A DNA stretch of 64,000 bases from contig CAZCTN010000003.1 of NCBI GenBank assembly GCA_964501655.1, forward strand, positions 1-64,000, in the 5' to 3' direction. Positions within the stretch are counted from its first letter, which is position 1. Each line of letters starts with the position of its first letter. The notes under the pieces were generated by a model. It did not search any database, was not told the DNA's origin, and saw only the letters and a list, made by a program, of their open reading frames with translations. Below are positions 25,887-35,040 of this stretch, in pieces. The position numbers and the translations under genes were made by a program. The DNA comes from JAAYJK01 sp964501655 (GTDB lineage: Bacteria; Bacillota; Syntrophomonadia; Syntrophomonadales; Syntrophomonadaceae).

Positions 25887-27494
25887 GTGAATATGTTATG
25901 TGAAGATATAAGGTCCCAGGTGGAAAAGCGCCGTACTTTCGCCATCATTTCCCACCCTGATGCCGGGAAAACCACCCTGACGGAAAAACTGCTGCTGTTC
26001 GGCGGAGCTATTCGTATGGCGGGTGAAGTAAAGGGCCGCAAAGCCAAGAAGTTCGCAACTTCAGACTGGATGCAGATTGAAAAGGAGCGCGGCATATCCG
26101 TTACTTCCAGCGCCATGCATTTCAACTATAAGGGTCATCATATCAACATCCTGGATACCCCCGGACATCAAGATTTCTGCGAAGATACTTACCGCACCCT
26201 GACTGCTGCAGACAGCGCGGTAATGTTGATCGATGCCGCTAAAGGCGTGGAGGCCCAAACTATCAAATTATTCAAGGTTTGTCGGCAGCGGGGCATACCC
26301 ATCTTCACTTTCATCAATAAGATGGATCGCTACGGCAAAGATCCCCTGGAATTGCTGGAAGAGTTGGAGCAGGTTCTGGGAATTCGTTCCTGTCCCATGA
26401 ATTGGCCAATAGGTATGGGAGATGAATTCTGCGGAGTCTACGATCGATCCAAGCAGCGCATAGAGTTGTATTCCAAAGATGAGGAGAGTAAATTCCTGAA
26501 CCTTAACGAATCTGGCCTGGAAGACTCTGATCTGCAGGCTTCCATTGGGCCGCACCTTTATGCCAGACTGTGCGAGGATGTTGATCTGCTGGATATTGCC
26601 GGAGATCAGTTTGATCAGGAAAAAATCAGCCAGGGTCAGCTAACCCCGGTCTTTTTCGGCAGTGCCATTAGCAAATTTGGCGTGCAGACATTTCTGGATC
26701 ATTTTTTGCAGCTGGCCCCCGCCCCTCACGCCCACAACACCAGCGCTGGGCCGGTTGACACAATAAATAGCTGCTTTTCCGGGTTTGTCTTCAAGATTCA
26801 GGCTAATATGAATCCGGCTCATCGGGACCGGATCGCTTTCTTGAGGGTTTGTTCGGGCAGATTTGAACGAGGCATGATTGTCAATCATGTCCGCAGCGGC
26901 AAAAAGATCAAACTGGCTCAGCCCCAGCAATTTCTGGCCCAAGACCGGGATATAGTTGAAATCGCCTATCCGGGAGATATCATCGGTTTGCATGACCCGG
27001 GTACATTCCGTATAGGAGACACCTTGTGTGAGGGCAGCAGCTTTGAATTTCAAGCCCTGCCCCAATTTCCGCCCGAGCACTTTGCCCGGGTGCTGAATAT
27101 GAATGCCATGAAATACAAGCAATTCCAGAAAGGGGTTGCCCAACTGGTGGAGGAAGGAACCGTGCAGACCTTTCGCATCGCTAATCGTACTGAAGACTTG
27201 ATCCTGGGGGTGGTAGGCGAACTTCAATTTGAGGTATTCAGCTATCGCTTAAAAAGCGAGTATGGAGCGGATGTCAGGTTGGAACCTCTGCCTTACCAGC
27301 TAGCCCGCTGGGTAGATTTCTCTTCGCCCACCGATCCCTCCAGGCTTAATACCATCAGCAGCCTGGGGGTAACTGACCAGGATGGCCGCCTGGTGGTTTT
27401 ATGTGAGTATGAATCCACCCTGGACCTGCTGCAAAGACAAAATCCTGCTCTTAATTATTATACCAATCCTCAGGAAGCAATAGAGCAAACTTAG
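25887..27494 (+). CDS. prfC: Peptide chain release factor 3
   Basis: 535 residues. Translational GTPase with G1 SHPDAGKTTL, switch segment GRKAKKFATSDWMQIEKERGISVTSSA, G3 DTPGHQDF and G4 NKMD, then domains II and III typical of RF3 (FARVLNMNAMKYKQFQKGVAQL and LILGVVGELQFEV). It recycles RF1/RF2 after termination. GTG start nine bases after GAGAGGG. Length normal. Confidence 0.95.
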   Translation: MNMLCEDIRSQVEKRRTFAIISHPDAGKTTLTEKLLLFGGAIRMAGEVKGRKAKKFATSDWMQIEKERGISVTSSAMHFNYKGHHINILDTPGHQDFCEDTYRTLTAADSAVMLIDAAKGVEAQTIKLFKVCRQRGIPIFTFINKMDRYGKDPLELLEELEQVLGIRSCPMNWPIGMGDEFCGVYDRSKQRIELYSKDEESKFLNLNESGLEDSDLQASIGPHLYARLCEDVDLLDIAGDQFDQEKISQGQLTPVFFGSAISKFGVQTFLDHFLQLAPAPHAHNTSAGPVDTINSCFSGFVFKIQANMNPAHRDRIAFLRVCSGRFERGMIVNHVRSGKKIKLAQPQQFLAQDRDIVEIAYPGDIIGLHDPGTFRIGDTLCEGSSFEFQALPQFPPEHFARVLNMNAMKYKQFQKGVAQLVEEGTVQTFRIANRTEDLILGVVGELQFEVFSYRLKSEYGADVRLEPLPYQLARWVDFSSPTDPSRLNTISSLGVTDQDGRLVVLCEYESTLDLLQRQNPALNYYTNPQEAIEQT

Positions 27495-27521
27495 ATAGCC
27501 CGCTGCCAGTTGGATTGATAT

Positions 27522-28088
27522 TCAGCCGGCCAGCAAGCTGCCTTGCAGCAAGTGAATCAGTTGTTTTAGGGCTGCTTCAGCATCTTTCTTATTGTCCATA
27601 TAACGGGTGGAGATGCATTTAACCGGGTAGAATAGCAGGGAATAAATGATAACATTATCTATATCCCTGAGTATTCCCTTCTCTTTCATATCATCAAACC
27701 GGGCGAATATCTTAACGCATCCGTCAGTTTCCCGGCAATTATCAGCCAGCGAAGGACAGCCGGCGAACTGCTCCACAAAGTAAAACACTTCTGCTTGTTC
27801 ATTGATGTAGGAGTAATATCTCCTGATGATAGTCTCAATAAACTGTGCTCCCTTCATATCCTGATGGATATTTTCCAGCAGGTGGGCATATATCTGATCT
27901 GCATATTCCTGATAGATATCCTTGAGCATTTCTTCTTTGCTCTGGTAATAAATGTAGAGGGTGGCCGGCGAGACATTAGCTTCCCGTGCAATTTTGGAGA
28001 TAGATGCTCCATGAAAGCCCTGTTCCAAGATCAGCTTCATTACTGCCTGCTTAATATTCTCTCGCTTTTCCTCATCTTTTCTTCTCAT
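27522..28088 (-). CDS. TetR/AcrR-family transcriptional repressor
   Basis: 188 residues. N-terminal TetR helix-turn-helix (about 10-56: GFHGASISKIAREANVSPATLYIYYQSKEEML), then a helical ligand domain. Divergent from the Fe-S/cytochrome operon. Both intervening promoters carry a related palindrome exactly between -35 and -10, so it probably represses itself and that operon. Confidence 0.9.
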   Translation of the reverse strand: MRRKDEEKRENIKQAVMKLILEQGFHGASISKIAREANVSPATLYIYYQSKEEMLKDIYQEYADQIYAHLLENIHQDMKGAQFIETIIRRYYSYINEQAEVFYFVEQFAGCPSLADNCRETDGCVKIFARFDDMKEKGILRDIDNVIIYSLLFYPVKCISTRYMDNKKDAEAALKQLIHLLQGSLLAG

Positions 28089-28105
28089 TGGATCACCTCA
28101 ACTTT

Positions 28106-28134
28106 ATAATAAATAAGCATTCACTTATAGTCAA
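28106..28134 (-). promoter_or_regulatory. tetR promoter with palindromic operator in the spacer
   Basis: Minus strand -35 TTGACT (28134-28129), 17-nt spacer, -10 TATTAT (28111-28106). The spacer (28113-28128) is the imperfect palindrome ATAAGTGAATGCTTAT. Confidence 0.7.
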
Positions 28135-28207
28135 GTAATCCCTTGCGCAACTTAACTGCAGTGTCCAGGCATCTGTAGTTAATCAACGGGGCACGACCGG
28201 AATGTTC

Positions 28208-28236
28208 TTGACAATAAATGAATGTTCATTTATTTT
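28208..28236 (+). promoter_or_regulatory. Promoter of the Fe-S/cytochrome operon with palindromic operator
   Basis: -35 TTGACA (28208-28213), 17-nt spacer, -10 TATTTT (28231-28236). The palindrome ATAAATGAATGTTCATTTAT (28214-28233) fills the spacer and enters the -10. It shares the TGAATG core and ATAA ends with the site in the tetR promoter. Confidence 0.7.
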
Positions 28237-28278
28237 AAAATCCAGAACTGACTTCTTTGGCGAGGAGAGGATTCATAT

Positions 28279-29286
28279 ATGTCCATGAGCAGAAGAAATT
28301 TTATCAAACGAGCTGCTATTGCCGGTTTGGCCGCCTCAGTCACCGTCAGCGGCGCAGCTAAAGCGTCGGCAGCATTGAACAGCAGTGATGAATATGCTTC
28401 CATAATTGATCTTACCCATTGTGACGGCTGCCGGGATTTGGATATCCCCCGCTGTGTATCGGCCTGCAGAACCAGAAATGAAGACCGTTTTCCTCAACCG
28501 GAAAAACCCATTCAGGATTATTGGCCGCAAACTAAACATGAGGACTGGTCCGATAAGCAGGACTTGACCGACCGGTTAACTCCTTATAACTGGACCTATG
28601 TTCAGCATCTGCAGGTGGAACATGAGGGACAAACCCATGCAATCCACGTGCCTCGGCGCTGTCTGCATTGTGATAACCCCCCCTGCGCTTCCCTCTGTCC
28701 TTTCGGGGTCAATGAGAAGATGCCCCAGGGGCCGGTGATAATCAACCCGGATGGATGTTTCGGCGGCGCCAAGTGCAGGGACGTTTGCCCATGGGAGATT
28801 CCGCAGCGGCAGGCCGGCGTCGGTCTCTATCTGAAGGCAGCTCCAAAGTATGCCGGGGGCGGAGTCATGTACAAGTGCGATATGTGCTACGATCTGATTC
28901 AACAGGGACAGAAACCTGCCTGTGTATCCGTCTGCCCCAATAATGCTCTGGGTTTCGGCAAAAAGGATGATATCCGCCAATATGCCCTGCAGTGGGCCAG
29001 AGATAATCAGGGATACCTGTATGGGGAGACTGAGAATGGAGGCACCTCAACCTTCTATTTGTCATCGGTTCCCTTTGCAGCTATTCACCAGGCCATTATG
29101 GAACAAGAGACCGACGGAAAGCCTGGAAAACCAGGCATGCCAGTGGGTATTAGCAATATGCTGAATGAACCGGCGGGTATGGCCAAAGCTTTTTTGCTGG
29201 CTCCGGCGGCTGGTTTGTTAGGAGCCGGACTCAGTGTCTATAAAATAATGACAGGAGCTGATGAGCATGACTATTCTGAGGCATAA
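28279..29286 (+). CDS. Tat-exported four-cluster Fe-S electron-transfer protein
   Basis: 335 residues. Twin-arginine signal MSRRNFIKRAAIAGLAAS followed by AxA-type cleavage near residue 30. Four cysteine groups: C48/C51/C59/C63, C128/C131/C136/C140, C160/C166/C170 and C200/C203/C215/C219, the DmsB/HybA/NrfC pattern. The third group reads CFGGAKCRDVC and lacks the second cysteine, which may make it a 3Fe-4S cluster. A hydrophobic stretch near 300-325 may be a C-terminal membrane anchor. It overlaps the cytochrome b gene downstream. Likely faces the outside and passes electrons to or from the cytochrome. Confidence 0.88.
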   Translation: MSMSRRNFIKRAAIAGLAASVTVSGAAKASAALNSSDEYASIIDLTHCDGCRDLDIPRCVSACRTRNEDRFPQPEKPIQDYWPQTKHEDWSDKQDLTDRLTPYNWTYVQHLQVEHEGQTHAIHVPRRCLHCDNPPCASLCPFGVNEKMPQGPVIINPDGCFGGAKCRDVCPWEIPQRQAGVGLYLKAAPKYAGGGVMYKCDMCYDLIQQGQKPACVSVCPNNALGFGKKDDIRQYALQWARDNQGYLYGETENGGTSTFYLSSVPFAAIHQAIMEQETDGKPGKPGMPVGISNMLNEPAGMAKAFLLAPAAGLLGAGLSVYKIMTGADEHDYSEA

Positions 29287-29932
29287 ATGGCAGGTGCGTT
29301 TAGTACACTGGATTACTGCCCTGTCCATTTTCCTTCTATTTTTTACCGGGTTTGGCCAGATGCCGGTTTACAAAAGATACATGGTGGATCAGCTCCCCGG
29401 CCTGAGTTGGTCCAGCAACTATGCATCCACCCTTCATCTGCATTATTATGCTGCTATGGTCCTGATATTTATCAGCACCTATTATCTGCTTTACCTGGTA
29501 TTAACCCGAGAAACGGATATATTGCCTCGGAAGGGGGATTTTAAAGAGACTATGATAATCTTTTTATCTATGGTGGGATTAGCCCGCGAGCCGGAAAATA
29601 ACAAATATCTGGCTGAACAGAGATTGGCCTTTGCCGTAACCGCATTTTCGGTTGCCGCTCTCATAATAACCGGTCTGATCAAAGTACTAAAGAATCTGCC
29701 GGGGAGCAGTGTCCCCCTGCCGGTAAGCTTCTGGGCTACTCAGGTGCACAATATTTTTACCGTCATCTTGTTAGTATCGGTAGTAGCTCACCTGCTGGCC
29801 TTCCTGATCAAGGATAATCGTTCCCTGTTCCCCAGTATGTTTACCGGTAGGATCTCACTGGATTATGCCCGGCATCGCCACTCATTATGGATAAAGGGAA
29901 TGCAGTCGGATGATGAGCTCGGTGATAAGTAA
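29261..29932 (+). CDS. Cytochrome b subunit (formate dehydrogenase gamma/b561-like)
   Basis: 223 residues with about four membrane spans. Histidines in RLVHW, TLHLHYYAAM, QVHNIF and VVAHLLAF fit heme b ligation as in the cytochrome b subunits of formate dehydrogenases and hydrogenases. Its start lies inside the Fe-S gene (26-base overlap, SD GGAG). No catalytic molybdopterin or hydrogenase subunit is encoded next to it, so the pair looks like an electron-transfer module between the membrane and an exported partner. Confidence 0.83.
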   Translation: MSMTILRHKWQVRLVHWITALSIFLLFFTGFGQMPVYKRYMVDQLPGLSWSSNYASTLHLHYYAAMVLIFISTYYLLYLVLTRETDILPRKGDFKETMIIFLSMVGLAREPENNKYLAEQRLAFAVTAFSVAALIITGLIKVLKNLPGSSVPLPVSFWATQVHNIFTVILLVSVVAHLLAFLIKDNRSLFPSMFTGRISLDYARHRHSLWIKGMQSDDELGDK

Positions 29933-30067
29933 GGAATACACCGCCACAAAAGTGCTATTTCCCATTTTATTTCCAATGGTTTATAATGGTTGTGGTTTAC
30001 GACTTAACCCCACGGTTAACACGTCAACCCGATATCTGGAATAAAACAGGGGAGATGGATATTTTCC

Positions 30068-30994
30068 ATGGATGTATATGAACGCCTGAATGAAGCAGTT
30101 CGGCACTTAGAGGAATACCGAACCCTGCAGCGCCGGTTGAAATCAGCCCGGGGTATGGTCGGGTCGGCCCACAAGAATCTCAGGGAACTGGAGAAGCTTA
30201 TGCAGGCCGAAGGCAGAGACCTGAAAAGGCTTGATGATGCCACCCTCACCAGCTTATGGCATCGCCTGCGGGGCACTATGGAGGAGAGCCGCAGAAAAGA
30301 GGAAATGGAATACCTGCAAGCCAAGTTAAAATACGAAGAGGCTGCTTTTCAGTTTGCTGTACTGGAGCGACAGGTTGCTGGCCTGGAATCAGAATTGGCC
30401 CGCTTTTCCGAGCCTGAGCATGAATATCAACTGGCTCTGGCAGCTAAGGAGGAATATCTGGTCAAAAATGGCGGCTCTAATTCTGAGCACATTTTTAAGC
30501 TGATTGAAAATCTGGCCCTTTTACAGGCTCGGATATGCGAACTTGAGGAAGCTATTGAAGCCGGACAGATGGCCCTGCAACAGCTGAACAAAACCGAGAA
30601 ATTATGGGGCTCGGCCCAGGGCTGGGGCGCAGCAGATATACTGGGGGGCGGATTGCTGGTTACTGCAGTTAAACATTTACGAATAAACGATGCTCGAAAA
30701 GAATTTGAACTGACCCGGGATTTTCTAATTCGTTTTCATCGGGAGCTGCAGGATGTCAATTCCGATATCCTGCCAGAGAACAATAACATTTCCTTCGCGG
30801 CCGATTTCCTGCTGGACGGGATTTTGTTCGATTTAATTGTACAATCCCAGATCAACCGGGCTATTAAACGCACCCGCCGGATTAGGGAACAGATTGAGCA
30901 GGCAGTAAGCCAACTCCAGGAGTCACGTCGGGCTGCTGAGGAGAGACACAATAAGCTAATGGCTGAAAAAATCAGCGCTATACAGGACTATTAA
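30068..30994 (+). CDS. Hypothetical coiled-coil protein
   Basis: 308 residues, unrecognised family. Mostly heptad-rich helices (residues about 5-135, 155-180, 215-240, 265-305) interrupted by a Gly-rich short segment WGAADILGGGLLVTAV (about 202-217). No signal peptide or clear membrane span. Preceded by AGGGGAGATGG. Not in an obvious operon. Confidence 0.7.
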   Translation: MDVYERLNEAVRHLEEYRTLQRRLKSARGMVGSAHKNLRELEKLMQAEGRDLKRLDDATLTSLWHRLRGTMEESRRKEEMEYLQAKLKYEEAAFQFAVLERQVAGLESELARFSEPEHEYQLALAAKEEYLVKNGGSNSEHIFKLIENLALLQARICELEEAIEAGQMALQQLNKTEKLWGSAQGWGAADILGGGLLVTAVKHLRINDARKEFELTRDFLIRFHRELQDVNSDILPENNNISFAADFLLDGILFDLIVQSQINRAIKRTRRIREQIEQAVSQLQESRRAAEERHNKLMAEKISAIQDY

Positions 30995-31122
30995 CTGCTT
31001 CCCAACGATCCATTGCCTCTTAATGCCTTTATTACCTCAATATATATGCTTTAGATATCAATTATAGTTGGTAAATATGTCGGTGATAACAACGCGGCTT
31101 GCTCTCAGAAATCCGGCTTGCT

Positions 31123-31151
31123 TTGACAGGCCTTTGTACTCAAGATATAAT
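31123..31151 (+). promoter_or_regulatory. Consensus sigma-A promoter for the aminomutase gene
   Basis: TTGACA at 31123-31128, 17-nt spacer, TATAAT at 31146-31151: a full consensus promoter 45 bases upstream of the c-di-AMP aptamer. From 30995 to here I see nothing else. Confidence 0.9.
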
Positions 31152-31195
31152 ATAATTGTGTAGCGGATAATATTTAACTAATGTTATTTCAATTT

Positions 31196-31310
31196 ATGCC
31201 GAATTCCCGCGTCGCCAGATGCCGGAAGCGGGGGAACCAAATAATGGGGTGAATCCAGTTAACTGGTAGGGCTTCCTGGCCCGAATCCGTCAGCTAACCT
31301 CGTAGGCATT
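31196..31310 (+). promoter_or_regulatory. c-di-AMP (ydaO/yuaA) riboswitch
   Basis: Conserved blocks in order: ATGCCGAATTCC, GCCGGAAGCGGGGGAACCA, GGGGTGAATCC, GGCCCGAATCCGTCAGCTAACC and TCGTAGGCAT, with the first and last blocks pairing as P1. This is the ydaO aptamer signature. The downstream platform (31311-31589) is long; a weak hairpin GCAGG/CCTGC with TTTT near 31447-31486 is a candidate terminator. Confidence 0.93.
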
Positions 31311-31589
31311 GCAGGAAAAGTTGGATGAGGAGTTAATATTTAATCCTGAACAATCATCACCATCTTTTCTAATATTTCATTTACCGTAAATATATGTTGA
31401 GAAAAATTAGGGTGGGTTAATCACTTATAACTGATGAGATACATATGCAGGCTAAGATGTATCCTGGTATCCTTTTCCCTGCTTTTACAAATCATTCAAG
31501 AAACTTCTGTCGACTATTTATGACTGAATTGCTGATAAGTAGTGGACTTTCCCAAGCAAATAAGAGAAAGAGAAAAAGGAGGTATTAGT

Positions 31590-32864
31590 ATGGGGGAAAA
31601 ATACAATTTGGAACATGCCGCCGGGTTGGAGAGAGCTAAAGAATTAAAATTTCGCATCCAGGAATATCTGGATATTGAAGCAGGCATAGAAACCGGATTC
31701 AGGGTGCAGGATCGCAATAAAAAGAATAGAGATAATATTCTTAAATACTTCCAGGCTAAAGAATCTGATTGGAATAACTGGGGCTGGCAGCTGAAACACC
31801 GGATATGTGATGCAGAAACTCTTAAAGACCTGCTGCCCCTGAAGGAGTCAGAAGTTGATGAACTGAATGAGATATCACAGCATTTTCGCTGGGCTATCTC
31901 CCCTTACTACCTCAGCCTGATCGACCGAGATAATTATCATGATTCCGCTATCTTCAAGCAGGCAGTACCGGATATTAAAGAACTGCAGGACGATAGCGGT
32001 TGTGATGATCCCATGGGAGAAGCCGATACCAGTCCAGCTCCTACCATAACCAGGAGATATCCCGATCGGTTGATAATTAACGTCACCAATCAATGCGGTA
32101 TGTACTGCCGGCACTGTCAGAGACGCAGAAATTTTGAGCAGAAAGATACACACGCCACCATGGCTAACTTAGTACTGGCTCTCGATTATATCCGGAACAA
32201 CCCGGAGATCAGAGATGTACTGATAACCGGCGGCGATGCTCTGATGTTGAGCAACTCGGTCCTGGATTGGCTGCTCAGCGAGCTGGATAACATGGATCAC
32301 ATCGAGATAAAGCGGTTGGGAACCAGAACCCCGGTCACCTTGCCGCAGCGGATAACGCCGGAATTATGCGCGGTGTTGGCACGACATGAACCGTTATATA
32401 TCAATACCCAGTTCAATTCTCCCCTGGAGGTTACTCCAGAAGCCAAAAAAGCCTGTGATCGGCTGGTGAAGGCCGGAGTAATTTTGGGAAACCAGGCTGT
32501 ACTGCTGAAAGGGATCAACGATGATGCCCATATAATGAAAAAACTGAACCAGGAGTTGCTGAAGATCAGAGTTAGACCCTATTATTTATTCCATGCCAAA
32601 CAGGTGAAGGGAACCTCCCACTTTATGACCAGTATCGACACCGGATTGGAAATCATGGAGAACCTTAGGGGTTATACCTCCGGTTTAGCCATCCCTACCT
32701 ACATCATCAATGCCCCCAGGGGGTATGGCAAAACTCCTCTGTTGCCCAATTATATACTATCCTTGGATGATGAAGCCCTCACTATCCGCACCTGGGAAAA
32801 CCGGGTGATAAAGTGTGAGAACTTCCCTGAGCAAGATTTGGCTTCTGCGGCCAAAAACAAATAA
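31590..32864 (+). CDS. eam: Glutamate 2,3-aminomutase (radical SAM, KamA family)
   Basis: 424 residues from the ATG at 31590 (SD AAAAAGGAGG). Radical SAM cluster Cys169, Cys173, Cys176 (CGMYCRHC) and PLP lysine Lys381 (GYGKTPLLPNY). The two aspartates that bind the side-chain amino group of lysine in lysine 2,3-aminomutase are replaced by Lys337 (FHAKQVKG) and Asn374 (YIINAPRG). This is the substitution pattern described for glutamate 2,3-aminomutase. It would make beta-glutamate, a compatible solute. A c-di-AMP riboswitch upstream and Ktr potassium genes downstream fit an osmotic role. Confidence 0.88.
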   Translation: MGEKYNLEHAAGLERAKELKFRIQEYLDIEAGIETGFRVQDRNKKNRDNILKYFQAKESDWNNWGWQLKHRICDAETLKDLLPLKESEVDELNEISQHFRWAISPYYLSLIDRDNYHDSAIFKQAVPDIKELQDDSGCDDPMGEADTSPAPTITRRYPDRLIINVTNQCGMYCRHCQRRRNFEQKDTHATMANLVLALDYIRNNPEIRDVLITGGDALMLSNSVLDWLLSELDNMDHIEIKRLGTRTPVTLPQRITPELCAVLARHEPLYINTQFNSPLEVTPEAKKACDRLVKAGVILGNQAVLLKGINDDAHIMKKLNQELLKIRVRPYYLFHAKQVKGTSHFMTSIDTGLEIMENLRGYTSGLAIPTYIINAPRGYGKTPLLPNYILSLDDEALTIRTWENRVIKCENFPEQDLASAAKNK

Positions 32865-32909
32865 GCTTGCCGCTCATCCCCTGGGAAATATTCCATATTT
32901 GTAAAACAG

Positions 32910-32940
32910 GCAGCCATCGCATAAAGTGACGGCTGCTTTC
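32910..32940. terminator. Terminator between convergent aminomutase and ktrB genes
   Basis: Stem GCAGCC/GGCTGC with an 11- to 15-base loop and short T/A-rich flanks on either side. Confidence 0.5.
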
Positions 32941-32942
32941 AT

Positions 32943-34256
32943 CTAACCTACCATGATCCGGTCTTCTGCATAACGTATCTGGCCCTTCTTCTTGCCGTTT
33001 ACCATGCAATAAGCCACCGTAACCGGCCCTACCCGGCCCAGGAACATGCCGGTAATAATTATAATTTGGCCCAATGGATTCAAATCCGGAGTCAATCCCA
33101 GGCTCAAGCCCACCGTTCCTACCGCCGAAATCACTTCAAACAGAATCACATTGAAAGGTGCCTCATGTCCTATGGTAATCAAGAAAGTAAAAACAAATAC
33201 CAGGCTAAGGGAGAGGAAAAATATAGCCGCTGCTTTAAGCAGATCCTCAGTCATTATCCTTCGCTCCATCACTTCTACGTCTCTTCTGCCTCTTAAAAAA
33301 CTGATAACAGCCAGGCATAGTATAGCCATGGTGGTAACCTTGATTCCCCCGGCAGTAGATCCCGGCGCCCCACCTATGAACATCAGAAACATCAGCAGCA
33401 TCTGGGTGGGCAATAACGAGCCGCTCAAATCAACCGTGGTAAATCCTGCCGTACGGGTAGAGGATTGAAAGAAGGAAGTTATGAGTTTTTCGTTCATGCT
33501 CAATCCCTGCAGGGTATTATGATATTCCAGCAGGAAAAACAGCAGGGTACCCCCGACAATCACAATTACAGTGGTAATGATGACCACCCGGGCATGCAGG
33601 GACAAACTGCGGTTCTGCCGGTAATTGAATATCTCATAAAATACAATGAATCCTATGCTGCCGGCAATGAACAATGATGATATGGTGAGAGAAACCACTG
33701 CGTTGCCCATAAAACCGGTAAGGCTGGAAAAGTTGCCGAACAGATCGAAGCCAGCATTATTGAAGGCTGAAATGGAATGAAAAATGCTATACCATACCGC
33801 TTGGCCGGTATCCATGGCAGGAAGCCAGTATATCAGCAGTATCCCGGCACCAATTAATTCGATGATAAATGACAGCAGCAAGAGGTACTTGAATACCCCC
33901 ACTATTCCTTCCATCGAACTGCGGTTTATGGCTTGCTGCATTGCCAGTCTTTGCTTCAGCTGAATATTCTTGCCCATCAGCAGGGCGATAAAAGTGGCAA
34001 AAGCCATGATTCCCAGACCACCTATCTGGAAGAGCAGCATAATAATAAGTTGTCCGAAGGGAGTCCAGTAGCTGGCAGTATCCACTACCACCAGACCGGT
34101 GACGCATACTGCAGAAGCTGAAGTAAAAAGAGCAGTTATATAGTGGATTTTCCCGCTCTGCGTTGCCCAGGGGATGGATAGGAGAATACTTCCTGCGATT
34201 ATAATTGTAAAAAATCCCAACACCAGAATTTGGGCCGGGTTAAGTCTCTGGAGCAT
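32943..34256 (-). CDS. ktrB: Ktr/Trk potassium uptake membrane subunit
   Basis: 437 residues with four M1-P-M2 repeats. Selectivity-loop glycines are visible in SASAVCVTGLVVVDT, ISAFNNAGFDLFGN, TAGFTTVDL and SAVGTVGLSLGLTPDLN. It is paired with the RCK subunit gene just upstream (9-base gap), as in KtrAB. Ktr proteins are known c-di-AMP targets in Firmicutes; the aminomutase next door is under a c-di-AMP riboswitch. Confidence 0.93.
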   Translation of the reverse strand: MLQRLNPAQILVLGFFTIIIAGSILLSIPWATQSGKIHYITALFTSASAVCVTGLVVVDTASYWTPFGQLIIMLLFQIGGLGIMAFATFIALLMGKNIQLKQRLAMQQAINRSSMEGIVGVFKYLLLLSFIIELIGAGILLIYWLPAMDTGQAVWYSIFHSISAFNNAGFDLFGNFSSLTGFMGNAVVSLTISSLFIAGSIGFIVFYEIFNYRQNRSLSLHARVVIITTVIVIVGGTLLFFLLEYHNTLQGLSMNEKLITSFFQSSTRTAGFTTVDLSGSLLPTQMLLMFLMFIGGAPGSTAGGIKVTTMAILCLAVISFLRGRRDVEVMERRIMTEDLLKAAAIFFLSLSLVFVFTFLITIGHEAPFNVILFEVISAVGTVGLSLGLTPDLNPLGQIIIITGMFLGRVGPVTVAYCMVNGKKKGQIRYAEDRIMVG

Positions 34257-34265
34257 AAGACCACC

Positions 34266-34922
34266 TTAATCTTCCGTAACCTGGCGCAGGCACTTCTTCT
34301 CCCCGGCGATGACCAGAATGTCCCGTTCTTTTATTACCTGCTGGGGATCGGGCGGCATCATAATCTCCTGGTCACGCTTGATAGCAATTACGGAAATATT
34401 CATTTTCTTTCTCACCTGAAGTTCAAGCAGACTGCTGTTCACCATCATCCTGGGGGCTATAATCTCTATGATACTGTAGTCTGATGACAGATCTATTTCA
34501 TTCATTATATTCTGGGAAAAAGAATGGGCCAGTTTTATGGCCATATCACGCTCGGGATTAATAACGTTGTCTATGCCTATTTTATCCAGCACCTTTGCGT
34601 GCAGGGCGTTCTGAGCCTTGGCAATGACCCTTTTGACTCCCATCTCCTTCAGAATTATGGTAGTCAAAATATTTACCTGAATATTTTGGCCTATGGACAC
34701 TACCACCACATCAAAGTTATCCAGGCCTAGCTTTCTCAAGGTATTTTCATCACTTGAATCAGCCTGTACCGCGTGAGTAGCTATGTCAGCATATTCCTGC
34801 ACCTTCTGTTCGTCAATATCAATGGCCAGTACCTCATAACCCATATATACCAATTCCTTGATCAGACTGCCTCCAAACCTTCCCAGACCTATAACAGCAA
34901 ATTGCTTGCGCTTATTTTTCAT
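34266..34922 (-). CDS. ktrA: Ktr/Trk potassium uptake regulatory subunit (RCK)
   Basis: 218 residues. Rossmann nucleotide-binding RCK_N domain (VIGLGRFGGSLIKEL, acidic residue in VLAIDIDEQ) and RCK_C domain (about 135-218), where c-di-AMP binds in KtrA homologues. First gene of the ktrA-ktrB pair; SD AGGGAG before the ATG. Confidence 0.93.
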   Translation of the reverse strand: MKNKRKQFAVIGLGRFGGSLIKELVYMGYEVLAIDIDEQKVQEYADIATHAVQADSSDENTLRKLGLDNFDVVVVSIGQNIQVNILTTIILKEMGVKRVIAKAQNALHAKVLDKIGIDNVINPERDMAIKLAHSFSQNIMNEIDLSSDYSIIEIIAPRMMVNSSLLELQVRKKMNISVIAIKRDQEIMMPPDPQQVIKERDILVIAGEKKCLRQVTED

Positions 34923-35040
34923 TCATTATCGCTCCCTGTTCTTTTAGCCCCACTGAATTAATAAAGCCTGTCCCGTTAAATTATAGGGTATTATCTACCC
35001 TGCGACAACCCGTTAGGTATCGGTTATGATATGATTTCCA

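Noticed and set aside
31542..31589. Upstream start of the aminomutase at 31542
   Set aside because: The strong AAAAAGGAGG lies after it and serves the ATG at 31590.
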